Origin: BS150m-G50 sp964501185 [NCBI: uncultured Bacteroidia bacterium]
Lineage (GTDB): Bacteria > CAIWAD01 > BS150m-G50
Length of the DNA: 19,712 nucleotides
Direction of reading: 5' to 3'
Assembly (NCBI GenBank): GCA_964501185.1
Contig: CAZCRT010000036.1
Span: 6,356 to 26,067 of the forward strand
Below are positions 6,964 to 14,716 of this stretch, in pieces. Position 1 is the stretch's first letter. Each line of letters opens with the position of its first letter. The translations under genes were made by a program, and so were the position numbers. Under the pieces are notes generated by a model, which saw nothing but the letters and a program-made list of their open reading frames with translations, was not told where the DNA came from and did not search any database.

Positions 6964-9900
6964 TCAGTTGCCGCCTTCTTCCCCCAGCTGGTCCAGTAGT
7001 ACCTCTACAGCTTTTTCAAGTTGCCGGTCACGGCCTTCACTCAAAGATTGAGGATCGTTATTGACCAGGTAGTCCGGTTCCAGCTGCTGGTTCTCCAGAT
7101 ATTGATCCCTGTTGTCGATGATTCCCACTTCCGGAATACCGAAATAGAGTGAACGGTCCTGTTGCGTCTCCCACCATACCGAAGTGGCAGTTCCCGGAAC
7201 CGGCATTCCAACCAGCTCCCCTATCCCCAGTTCCCGATAGGCCCAGGGGAAGTAGTGAGCGTCGGAGTAATTACCTTCGCACATGATCACAATAGACGGC
7301 CGGTACCACTTTTCCCAGGGCTCACCACCTATCTGCTGGCCACGCGGGACATTACGGGCATAGAGTTCACCACTGAGGAAGGTTGCCAAGTCGTCGGTCA
7401 GGTTACCGCCACCATTAAAGCGCGTATCCACGACCAGCGCCTCCATCCCGCTCTGCCTGCCCAGAATCTCAGCAAATGTCTCACGAAAACTGTAATCAGA
7501 CATGTTACGCACATGCACATAACCTATCCTGCCTTCACTCAGTTGCTCCGTCTCTTCCCTGCGTGAATCAATCCAGCGTTGATACAGAAGTTCGCGTTCG
7601 GTGCCGGCTGATACAGGTTTTACAATTTCCTGCCAGCGTTCACCGCTTTCAGGATCGAACAGGGATAAAGTGGTGAGTACTTCCACACGATGATCCAGAA
7701 GTGGATACCAGTTTACCCCGGCCTCAATCACCTGCCCTTCAATCTTCTCGATTATTGTCCCGGCAGCAATACGACTCTCCGCTTTCTGTAATGGGCCATT
7801 CTCAATGATCTCAGCTATGAGTACACCGGCACCCTCCCACTCAAGATCAGGGAAGATCCCCAGTGAAGCAGTAGTAGAACCACCCGGGTCTCGATGCCGG
7901 TAGCCTGAACCGGTATGGGAAGCGTTAAGTTCACCCAGCATTTCACTGAGCATCTCGGCAAGGTCGTAGTTGTTGTTTATGTGTGGCAGAAAACGTCTGT
8001 AGTTGTCACGGTAGAATTCCCAATCCACATCATGCATATCCTTCACATAGAATTTCTTCAGTGTCTGTCGCCAGACATGATCGAAGATGTATTCCCGCTC
8101 TTCATTTGTCCGCAATCTCATTTCAGCGTTGTACGATATGGTTTCCTGCTCACCGGATTGTGGATTGATCTGAAGAACAGCACCATCTGCCAGAAGAAGG
8201 ATTCTCTTCTGCTCCTGATCCCAGGTCAGGCTACCGGCCCGGTTCGCTTTCAATTTTGCCAGTAGTTTTATCTCACCCTCCCGGCGCTCATACTGCCAGA
8301 GGTCATACCCCTTCTCAAAACGCGCCAGGTAGTAGAGCATCTCACCTTCCGGATCCATCAAGGTGTCTGTCATTCGCGCTGAATGACGGGTCATACGAGC
8401 GCGACGTTCCTCAATTCCATCCAGTTCAGGCTCAAGAGGGTCAGGCAACTCCGGTGGAGTGAACCGGTTTCGCTTTGTATCACGTTCCTCTTTCTCCCTC
8501 TCCTCATGATCTCCTTTATGCTCCTCATCATCATCATCACCACGCTGTTCCTTCAGTAGTGCGTATTCAGCAGGATCGAGTTTGAATTCATCCCATGCTT
8601 CTCTGGTAAAGAAGAGAGCGAAGGCGTCCATCTGCGATCCCCAGCTGCCGTGACTGCGCATGCCATAACGATCAGATAGCCAGATCATCATACTGCCATC
8701 CCCGATCCAGCGTGGATGATAATCCTCATAACCGCTCAGGGTGAGATTAACAGGCTCAGACTTTCCGTCCGCTGCCAGCAACCCCACTTCTCCCGACCAG
8801 CGATTCTTATCGAGATACTCCACCAGGAACCATTCACCGGCAGGTGACCATTGATACCATTGATCACCATCAGCATAGGAGTAATTCAGGCCACCGGGTA
8901 AAACCGTACGAACAGTGTTCTTTTTAAGATTAAGCACCCGCAATGTAGTACGCTCTTCCAGAAAAGCGATTTCCCTGCCATCGGGTGAAAATGATGGTTG
9001 AAACACATCTGTATCACAAACCAGTACCGGTTCCTCAAGCCAGTTTGAACCACAGTGGAAATAGGAATCCTCATCGCGGGACAATCGGGCCCGGTAGAGA
9101 TTCCAGCTTCCCTCCCGCTCCGCAGCATAGAGAAGCTCCCGTCCATCCGGACTGAAACTGACCGATCGTTCCTGCTCCGGTGTATCGGTAATACGTCGGG
9201 TCGCATCGTGATCAGTAGCCGTAACATACAACTCGCCGCGAATGATAAACGCAATCTCCCGCCCGTTCGGTGAGAGAGACATCTCGGTAATACCACTGTT
9301 CTGTTTGACAAATTCAAATTCCGGTTGTCTTACATCGTAGTTGACGGAAACAGACAACCGCCGGGGTTCAGCTGCTCCATTTTCCAGCAGGTAAAGTTCA
9401 CCGTTGAAGCTGTAGCATATATCACCATTATCAGATCGGCTTAATGACCTGACCGGATGCTGCTGGTGATGTGTTAACTGCTGACTTGCTGAAGTGGCTA
9501 GATCATAGATCCAGACATTAGAATGTCCTCCCCATTCCTCAGTAGCCCCACCAGCTTCAGACAGATAGTAGAAGGATTCCTCATTCTCACCCCAGACCGG
9601 TTCGCGATCCTCACCGGGAAAATCGGTAAGCCGGGAATGTGTATCGGTAGTTACATCATACTGCCAGATATCTCTGGCGATTGATGAGAGGTGATGCTTG
9701 CGATAATCGTCTTCATAACCTTTACGATCGTGATACAACAACCGCTCCCCGGATGCATTCCAGCGTGCATCAATGGCCGGGGTAGTGAACAGCATCTGCG
9801 GTGCACCACCATCTACCGCCACCTGATAGAGTTCCGACATTGCCCGGCTGGGAAAAACAACCGCGGTTTGTCTGTCAAGTCTTGAAGAGGTAAAAACCAC

Positions 9901-10290
9901 TTTCCTGCCATCAGGTGAGAAGTCACTGGGAAAATCAGATGCGGAATGATATGTGAGACGTGTTGCGCTGCCACCGGCTGCAGGAATAGTAAAAACGTCG
10001 AAGTTTCCATAGCGATCAGAGGCATAGGCAACTGACATACCATCCCTTGACCACACAGGACCGGTATCATGTGCCTCACTGACAGTTAGCGGCAGGGCAT
10101 TACCTCCACTGCTGCCTACACTGTAGATGTCACCCCCGTAACAGAAGAGAATCCTGCTGCCGTCCGGTGAGATTGCCGGGTTACGCAACCAGAGGGCAGT
10201 GTCACCATTAGCCGGATGACTCAGCAGGAGTGTGATAAAGGCGACTACTGTTAACAGGAAACTGTGGATAAATCTATGCGGTTGAATCAC
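6964..10290 (-). CDS. Exported Tricorn-like protease (beta-propeller repeats, PDZ, S41-type catalytic domain)
   Basis: 1108 residues in the order of Thermoplasma Tricorn protease: about ten PD40/TolB-like propeller blades (ISPDGSRILF, FSPDGRKVVFTSSR, FSPDGREIAFLEE and others) to about residue 740, a PDZ-like region (about 810-900) and a tail-specific-protease-like catalytic domain. The active-site residues can be placed: Ser791-His792 in NASHTG, nucleophile Ser1009 in NYSDAH, and Glu1066 in LENQQLEPD, matching Tricorn S745/H746, S965 and E1023. The oxyanion-side motif DTRFNGGG precedes the nucleophile. A signal peptide (hydrophobic core, then HPANG/DT) implies a periplasmic or exported enzyme, unlike archaeal cytosolic Tricorn. 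A highly charged linker (about 582-610, with four consecutive Asp at 585-588) separates the two propeller parts. The GTG start follows GAGG at 5 bases. It lies 27 bases after the C45-family gene, so they are probably one operon. Confidence 0.9.
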   Translation of the reverse strand: MIQPHRFIHSFLLTVVAFITLLLSHPANGDTALWLRNPAISPDGSRILFCYGGDIYSVGSSGGNALPLTVSEAHDTGPVWSRDGMSVAYASDRYGNFDVFTIPAAGGSATRLTYHSASDFPSDFSPDGRKVVFTSSRLDRQTAVVFPSRAMSELYQVAVDGGAPQMLFTTPAIDARWNASGERLLYHDRKGYEDDYRKHHLSSIARDIWQYDVTTDTHSRLTDFPGEDREPVWGENEESFYYLSEAGGATEEWGGHSNVWIYDLATSASQQLTHHQQHPVRSLSRSDNGDICYSFNGELYLLENGAAEPRRLSVSVNYDVRQPEFEFVKQNSGITEMSLSPNGREIAFIIRGELYVTATDHDATRRITDTPEQERSVSFSPDGRELLYAAEREGSWNLYRARLSRDEDSYFHCGSNWLEEPVLVCDTDVFQPSFSPDGREIAFLEERTTLRVLNLKKNTVRTVLPGGLNYSYADGDQWYQWSPAGEWFLVEYLDKNRWSGEVGLLAADGKSEPVNLTLSGYEDYHPRWIGDGSMMIWLSDRYGMRSHGSWGSQMDAFALFFTREAWDEFKLDPAEYALLKEQRGDDDDEEHKGDHEEREKEERDTKRNRFTPPELPDPLEPELDGIEERRARMTRHSARMTDTLMDPEGEMLYYLARFEKGYDLWQYERREGEIKLLAKLKANRAGSLTWDQEQKRILLLADGAVLQINPQSGEQETISYNAEMRLRTNEEREYIFDHVWRQTLKKFYVKDMHDVDWEFYRDNYRRFLPHINNNYDLAEMLSEMLGELNASHTGSGYRHRDPGGSTTASLGIFPDLEWEGAGVLIAEIIENGPLQKAESRIAAGTIIEKIEGQVIEAGVNWYPLLDHRVEVLTTLSLFDPESGERWQEIVKPVSAGTERELLYQRWIDSRREETEQLSEGRIGYVHVRNMSDYSFRETFAEILGRQSGMEALVVDTRFNGGGNLTDDLATFLSGELYARNVPRGQQIGGEPWEKWYRPSIVIMCEGNYSDAHYFPWAYRELGIGELVGMPVPGTATSVWWETQQDRSLYFGIPEVGIIDNRDQYLENQQLEPDYLVNNDPQSLSEGRDRQLEKAVEVLLDQLGEEGGN

Positions 10291-10317
10291 GATTACCTCG
10301 CTTTGTTATGATGTCCG

Positions 10318-11841
10318 TTACTTGATGAGCAACAGCTTTTCGGCTGTGAACTCTTCTCCTGCAATCAGTGTGGCGATATATATTCCGGATGGATATTCTC
10401 GTGCCTGCCAACGGAGGCTCTGCTTTCCAGCGGGACATGGTTCGTCCAGTAACAGCGCTACCCTTCGCCCCAGAAGATCATGCAGGACGAGTTTCACATT
10501 GGCTGATCGCTCCAGATTAAAGGTCAGCTGAAATTGTGCGTTGCCTGGATTAGGATAGACTTTGAATCCAATACCGGTTGGCAGCACGGGCTCTGAACTC
10601 ACCTCCAGCCAGGCGAACAGTTCATCAAGCATGAACTGCACCGGAGTATCCTGATAGCCTGCATACTGGTGATTTGAAACTCCCCAGAGCAGTTCACCGG
10701 TTGCCGGCTGATACTGAATCGCCTGCAGATTTGACCAGCTGCCGGCAGCGCCTCCCAGCAGGTCCCACTGTCTGAGAGCTGAAATGTCAGGATCACTCAC
10801 CAGTGAATCCACAATGTTGTCGTAGCGGTAACAATATGCAGGTGAATACAGGGTGCGGAAATGATTTGTAGCCACGAGATTATCACCGGTCACTACAGTG
10901 TTGTCAGATATGTCTCGTTGCGCCTGGCCCTGGGAGAGATTGCACTCGATGATCTCCGGTTCAGTCGGAAGCATTCCCACCAGATGAACAAGAACACCAC
11001 TGAGTTGCAGTTGATCCATCAGTGCAGCAGCAGGATCTGCTGTATCACATTGCCCGCTCTGATTGTAGTCAGCAGTTTCAATACCATTACGAACCGACAA
11101 CAGCACCGGATGCAGTAACTCCTGCGTGTTGCCGGTATGATAGTTACCCATGTTCAGAAAAGCACCCACGCCGGCCTGGTTGACAGCCGAGAGAGCGCCA
11201 ATCAGGCCAGGAAATGTAAAGGAGATCCAGGGTTGCTCATCCTCCTCGTAGGGAAGATGTATCATCAGAAGGTGGTTCTCATGCAGTACACTGTGAGGCG
11301 ACCAGTCCAGCAGTCGGGTGAATACCAGATCACCCTCCAGCAGTGGATCAGCTGCAGTCGTTTCCCCCCAGCTGGAAATACTGGAACAGCCCAGGTCCGG
11401 TAACTGTGGTATTTCCGGCAAACGACTGAGTGCTCTGTAATCAACTATAGCGTTTACAACCAGAATATCTGTAGCATCGAGATCCCGTCCCAGCAGCTCA
11501 CACCATGGATCGAGACCGGCATCAAGCATCCCGGTCACTATTCCATCTGTTTCCTGATGATATTTGTCCTCTACCTGGAAGTGCTGGAGAAAATATCCCC
11601 GCAGATAGGCATAGGTTGCAGCGGACCCCTGCAGGTAGTAATCGAGGAAGTACTCTTCAAAGACCTCCAGAATCTGCTCCCCCAGCAGATATCCGTTGGC
11701 ATATCCCCGCTCCTGATGCGTTCCCCACAGGTAGATAAGCTGACGGTCTGATATTGTCAATGTATCACCCAGAACTTCCCGGGCGTGAGCCTGACCTGCA
11801 ATCATTGACAGAAAAAGAATCAACATGGCAATTTTCCGCAT
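10318..11841 (-). CDS. Exported C45-type Ntn-hydrolase (acyltransferase/amidohydrolase-like) with T9SS sorting domain
   Basis: 507 residues. The N-terminal Sec signal ends AHA/RE (after residue 20). The middle resembles peptidase family C45 (isopenicillin-N acyltransferase type): Gly-Cys152 followed by SSISSWG, then GDLVFTRLLDW, FPGLIGALSAVNQAGVG and VATNHFRTLYSP. In that family the Cys becomes the N-terminal nucleophile after self-cleavage at the Gly-Cys bond, which is preserved here; members cleave or form amide bonds. The C-terminal part (about 420-507) is a type A sorting domain, with YPNPGN at 429, LHDLLGRRVALL, YPSGIYIATL and final LLLIK, implying surface delivery by T9SS. ATG 11841 is preferred over the in-frame GTG 11847 because GAGG overlaps that GTG and lies 5 bases before the ATG. 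Substrate unknown; a phospholipase-B-like relative is the main alternative. Confidence 0.8.
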   Translation of the reverse strand: MRKIAMLILFLSMIAGQAHAREVLGDTLTISDRQLIYLWGTHQERGYANGYLLGEQILEVFEEYFLDYYLQGSAATYAYLRGYFLQHFQVEDKYHQETDGIVTGMLDAGLDPWCELLGRDLDATDILVVNAIVDYRALSRLPEIPQLPDLGCSSISSWGETTAADPLLEGDLVFTRLLDWSPHSVLHENHLLMIHLPYEEDEQPWISFTFPGLIGALSAVNQAGVGAFLNMGNYHTGNTQELLHPVLLSVRNGIETADYNQSGQCDTADPAAALMDQLQLSGVLVHLVGMLPTEPEIIECNLSQGQAQRDISDNTVVTGDNLVATNHFRTLYSPAYCYRYDNIVDSLVSDPDISALRQWDLLGGAAGSWSNLQAIQYQPATGELLWGVSNHQYAGYQDTPVQFMLDELFAWLEVSSEPVLPTGIGFKVYPNPGNAQFQLTFNLERSANVKLVLHDLLGRRVALLLDEPCPAGKQSLRWQAREYPSGIYIATLIAGEEFTAEKLLLIK

Positions 11842-11862
11842 AATCACCTCACTTGCGCGTGA

Positions 11863-11874
11863 ATATCATGATAT
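11863..11874. promoter_or_regulatory. 12-bp palindrome at the predicted transcription start of the hydrolase operon
   Basis: ATATCATGATAT is a perfect inverted repeat. It lies 22 bases upstream of the C45 gene start codon and spans the start point predicted from the minus-strand promoter at 11906-11879. It may be an operator, but AT-rich palindromes of this size arise by chance, so the call is tentative. Confidence 0.35.
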
Positions 11875-11878
11875 GAAC

Positions 11879-11906
11879 AATATAACAGTAATAAACAGGC
11901 AGCCAA
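11879..11906 (-). promoter_or_regulatory. Candidate promoter of the C45/Tricorn-like operon
   Basis: On the minus strand TTGGCT (11906-11901), a 16-bp spacer and TATATT (11884-11879) resemble sigma70 boxes, about 40 bases ahead of the C45 gene start. It lies in the 157-base divergent region shared with the antiporter cluster; no comparably good promoter was seen for the plus-strand side. Confidence 0.45.
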
Positions 11907-11998
11907 CACCCACCTGCATTGTATTACCAGCTTTTTCTTGGGCTTTCCATCTATAGCACCCTACTTATTTACAGCTTAATTACCAAGCCTGGAGCAGA

Positions 11999-13171
11999 AT
12001 GAAGCTTACTTACCTGCTGGTTATTATCGTCTTGATTTCACTGGCAGGTTCTTCACGTCTTTTTGCGAGACTGAAATCGTTGCCCTCCTGGCGTCTTTTC
12101 TTCACCACCAGTACACTTTTTCTATTCACCGGTATCCTGATCGGACCTCATGGTATCAATCTGATCAGTCAGACAACGCTGGTGGAGTTGAAACCAGTCA
12201 CCGAGCTGCTTATGGGCTGGGTTGGCATGGTGCTTGGATTGCAACTACGCTGGCATCACCTGCGCAGGACACCCTGGCGTATTGCGGTCGGCAGCCAGAT
12301 ACAGGCTGTGGTTTCGCTGTTAGTCATTCTACTCGGTTTTGTTCTTTTCCAGCGCATTTATCCAGACCTGTTTGCGCCCTTTTCCCATTGGCGAATGTTT
12401 GCCATGCTGGCTGCTATCGGCCTCTCTACCGCACCGGAGATTATTCAGGTGTCCGGTCTCACACTGATTCGCAACAAGCACAGTTTCCGCACCGCTCTAT
12501 TTTTCGCCAATTTTGGCCGTATTACATCCATTGTTGCCGTCGGCATCCTGTATACCGTTTTCCGGCCAGCCACAGGACTGCTTCATCTGCCGGCACTCCA
12601 CTGGATCGGTTTGACACTGGTACTGGGAATCTTAATGGGATTTGCTACAACTTTCTTCTCATATCACAGTGAAGATGAAGCCGGTTTTCTGGCTACAATA
12701 ACCGGTATCATCATCTTTGCCGCCGGACTGGCTTACTATCTTCAGCTTTCACCATTGCTGCTTGCACTGGTGATCGGTATTGTCACAGCCAACAGTTCTT
12801 CACAGGCATCAAGGCTGTTTACTCTTCTTTCACACTACGATCAACCGGTATTCATGCTGCTTCTGATTCTGGCAGGCGCCCTGCTGAATATCCCGATTTC
12901 CGGGCTGGTTCCCCTGTTGCTTGTGTACCTGACTCTGCGCATACTTGGAAAAGTGGCCGGTAATCGCCTGGCAAACACCCTGCTACCACAACACTGTCGC
13001 AGCACGGATCGTTTTATGCTGCCCCAGGGAGCATTGACGCTGGCGCTGGCAGTTCATCAATTCCAGACTTATGGTGATTCCACCGCAGCGGCAGTATTCC
13101 AGCTGCTGTTACTGGGAGCTATCTTCTTCAGTTATCTGGCACCACTTCTGCTCGGAGGGTGGCGCCGATGA
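11999..13171 (+). CDS. CPA2-like membrane antiporter paralogue, subunit 1 (lacks the ion-binding Asp)
   Basis: 390 residues, almost entirely membrane helices (about 11-12), of the monovalent cation:proton antiporter-2 fold. It is clearly paralogous to the next gene: SPLLLALVIGIVTAN followed by a Pro-Val-Phe segment and LILAGALLNI aligns without gaps to DPLLVAITGGFLIAN and FFALAGAGLDF there, and LPQGALTLALAV matches the family's GQAGVSLGF helix. Aligning TAPEIIQV with SPSTTVAV of the neighbour puts Arg174 (NFGRITSIV) where the neighbour has Asp195, the expected ion-binding carboxylate. It may be an inactive partner subunit or transport something else. There is no C-terminal TrkA/RCK domain. 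ATG follows GGAG at 4 bases. The end overlaps the next start by 4 bases. Confidence 0.75.
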   Translation: MKLTYLLVIIVLISLAGSSRLFARLKSLPSWRLFFTTSTLFLFTGILIGPHGINLISQTTLVELKPVTELLMGWVGMVLGLQLRWHHLRRTPWRIAVGSQIQAVVSLLVILLGFVLFQRIYPDLFAPFSHWRMFAMLAAIGLSTAPEIIQVSGLTLIRNKHSFRTALFFANFGRITSIVAVGILYTVFRPATGLLHLPALHWIGLTLVLGILMGFATTFFSYHSEDEAGFLATITGIIIFAAGLAYYLQLSPLLLALVIGIVTANSSSQASRLFTLLSHYDQPVFMLLLILAGALLNIPISGLVPLLLVYLTLRILGKVAGNRLANTLLPQHCRSTDRFMLPQGALTLALAVHQFQTYGDSTAAAVFQLLLLGAIFFSYLAPLLLGGWRR

Positions 13172-14484
13172 AACTGATCGTACTGCTGGGTCTGCTTGCT
13201 ATAATGCTCCTGCTACAGAACCTGGGTTTTGTATCACAGGTAAATCTACCCGCCCGATCGCTGATGGTTTTCGGATTTCTGATTCTCACAGGCACTGTAG
13301 CAGGTTCTCTTGTTCGCCGGTTCCGTATGCCCGGCATTACCGGTTACCTGCTTGCCGGTATTATCTGCGGCCCGGATCTGCTGCATCTGGTACAGGATGA
13401 CATCCTTCAGAATCTCAGTTTCATCAATGAAACCGCTCTCACGTTCATAGCGCTACTCGCAGGTGCAGAGTTAAAACTGTCGATGTTGCGTGAAAGATTG
13501 ACGGGTCTGAGCTGGGTTGTATTCATGCAGGTTGTAGCCGGGCTGATCATTGTAGCCGGGCTCTTTTATCCACTGCTGCTCTACCTGCCCTCGCTTCAGT
13601 CGTTTACATCCGCTCAGATCGCAGCTATGTCTTTGCTGCTCGGTATTATTGCAATAGCTGTTTCACCATCTACCACAGTTGCCGTAATTGTCGAAGCCCG
13701 CGCCAGGGGACCTGTGAAGGATACTGTCCTCGGTGTAACCATGGTACTGGATGTTGTGGTAATTCTGATTTTCACAGTGGCAGTTGCGATGGTCGGTCCC
13801 CTTCTTGCCAGTGAAATGGCTTCTCCCCACCTGCCGGGCCTGCTGCTGGAAATGGGGATATCACTACTTGGTGGAGTTCTGGCAGGAGCGATTGGAATTC
13901 TCATCCTGCGCTATCTCACAAAACATCACACACTTCTCATGCTGGGACTTGGGCTGCTGATAGTCGATCTTGCCAGGGACTTCCATCTCGACCCCCTGCT
14001 GGTTGCAATCACCGGTGGTTTTCTGATTGCTAATTTCTCCCGCTGGGGATCAGTTTTTCAGGGAACTATTGAAAAGGCCTCTCTGCCACTGTTTCTGGTA
14101 TTCTTCGCACTCGCAGGTGCTGGACTTGACTTCACCCGCCTGACTGCGACCTGGCCACTGGCGCTGTTGCTCGTTACCGCCCGGATCCTGACCAAGTTTA
14201 TAACTACTCGCTGGGCCGTTGGTATAAGCAGCATGGAGCCACAGGTTCGCAAGTATGCCTGGATGGGATTCATCGGACAGGCCGGTGTATCACTCGGCTT
14301 TGTCCTTCTGCTCGAAGAGCAATTTCCGGAGGCAGGTGGTTTCCTCAAACAGATTATTGTGGCTGCCATTGTTATCAACCAGATCATCGGTCCGATAATG
14401 CTGCAATTCGTCTTTGACCGCACTGGGGAAACAGGCAAAGCGATGATTGCAGACAATGACAAAACGGTGGAAACTGACCGGTAG
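13168..14484 (+). CDS. CPA2-family cation:proton antiporter (Kef-type membrane domain), subunit 2
   Basis: 438 residues with about 12 membrane helices. Family marks: FRMPGITGYLLAGIICGP near the N-terminus, then AVSPSTTVAVIVEARARGPVKDT followed by the helix VLGVTMVLDVVVIL with Asp195, and later RILTKF and GQAGVSLGFVLLLEE. The motif reads LDV where many relatives have LDD, so only one carboxylate is present. Such proteins exchange K+ or Na+ for protons across the inner membrane. It stops after the membrane domain, without the TrkA_N/RCK regulatory part of KefB/KefC. The upstream in-frame GTG 13159 lies inside the Shine-Dalgarno GGAGGG (13154-13159), so ATG 13168 is the start. ATGA overlap with the preceding paralogue suggests coupled synthesis and perhaps a heteromeric transporter. 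Confidence 0.88.
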   Translation: MKLIVLLGLLAIMLLLQNLGFVSQVNLPARSLMVFGFLILTGTVAGSLVRRFRMPGITGYLLAGIICGPDLLHLVQDDILQNLSFINETALTFIALLAGAELKLSMLRERLTGLSWVVFMQVVAGLIIVAGLFYPLLLYLPSLQSFTSAQIAAMSLLLGIIAIAVSPSTTVAVIVEARARGPVKDTVLGVTMVLDVVVILIFTVAVAMVGPLLASEMASPHLPGLLLEMGISLLGGVLAGAIGILILRYLTKHHTLLMLGLGLLIVDLARDFHLDPLLVAITGGFLIANFSRWGSVFQGTIEKASLPLFLVFFALAGAGLDFTRLTATWPLALLLVTARILTKFITTRWAVGISSMEPQVRKYAWMGFIGQAGVSLGFVLLLEEQFPEAGGFLKQIIVAAIVINQIIGPIMLQFVFDRTGETGKAMIADNDKTVETDR

Positions 14485-14716
14485 TTGTGTATACTGTTGC
14501 TGTGATATTGAGATACTTCTGCAGCAGGTGCAAGTCCAGCTGCTTGAATTGAAGGATGGCACGATGGAATTCACAAGTACTACTACTTCAGATAGCACCC
14601 TTGCTGAAAACCTTCAAAAATACTACAGGCTGCAACTGACCGGTCTGCTGCCTGATGGTGGTGCGATTTACCTGGTTCCTGACACCGGCATTTATTTCAG
14701 TGGAAATCGTAACTGA
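14456..14716 (+). CDS. Small hypothetical protein between antiporter and lptF (start uncertain)
   Basis: I do not recognise this protein. The convincing part is the C-terminal half, ENLQKYYRLQLTGLLPDG followed by GAIYLVPDTGIYFSG, with natural codon choice and no signal peptide or membrane helix. The stop overlaps the lptF start as TGATG. Because lptF has no good Shine-Dalgarno of its own, it probably depends on ribosomes arriving from this ORF, which supports real translation. Two starts are possible. ATG 14456 gives 86 residues, overlaps the antiporter by 29 bases and includes an odd Cys-rich CVYCCC stretch, but has no ribosome-binding site. ATG 14564 gives 50 residues and has GAAGGA 7 bases upstream. 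Function unknown; location suggests co-expression with lptFG. Confidence 0.45.
   Translation: MTKRWKLTGSCVYCCCDIEILLQQVQVQLLELKDGTMEFTSTTTSDSTLAENLQKYYRLQLTGLLPDGGAIYLVPDTGIYFSGNRN

Noticed and set aside
7162-7566. Plus-strand open frames opposite the Tricorn-like and C45 genes
   Set aside because: Compositionally odd translations, none with a start signal or family resemblance; the minus-strand proteins carry complete catalytic motifs through the same bases.
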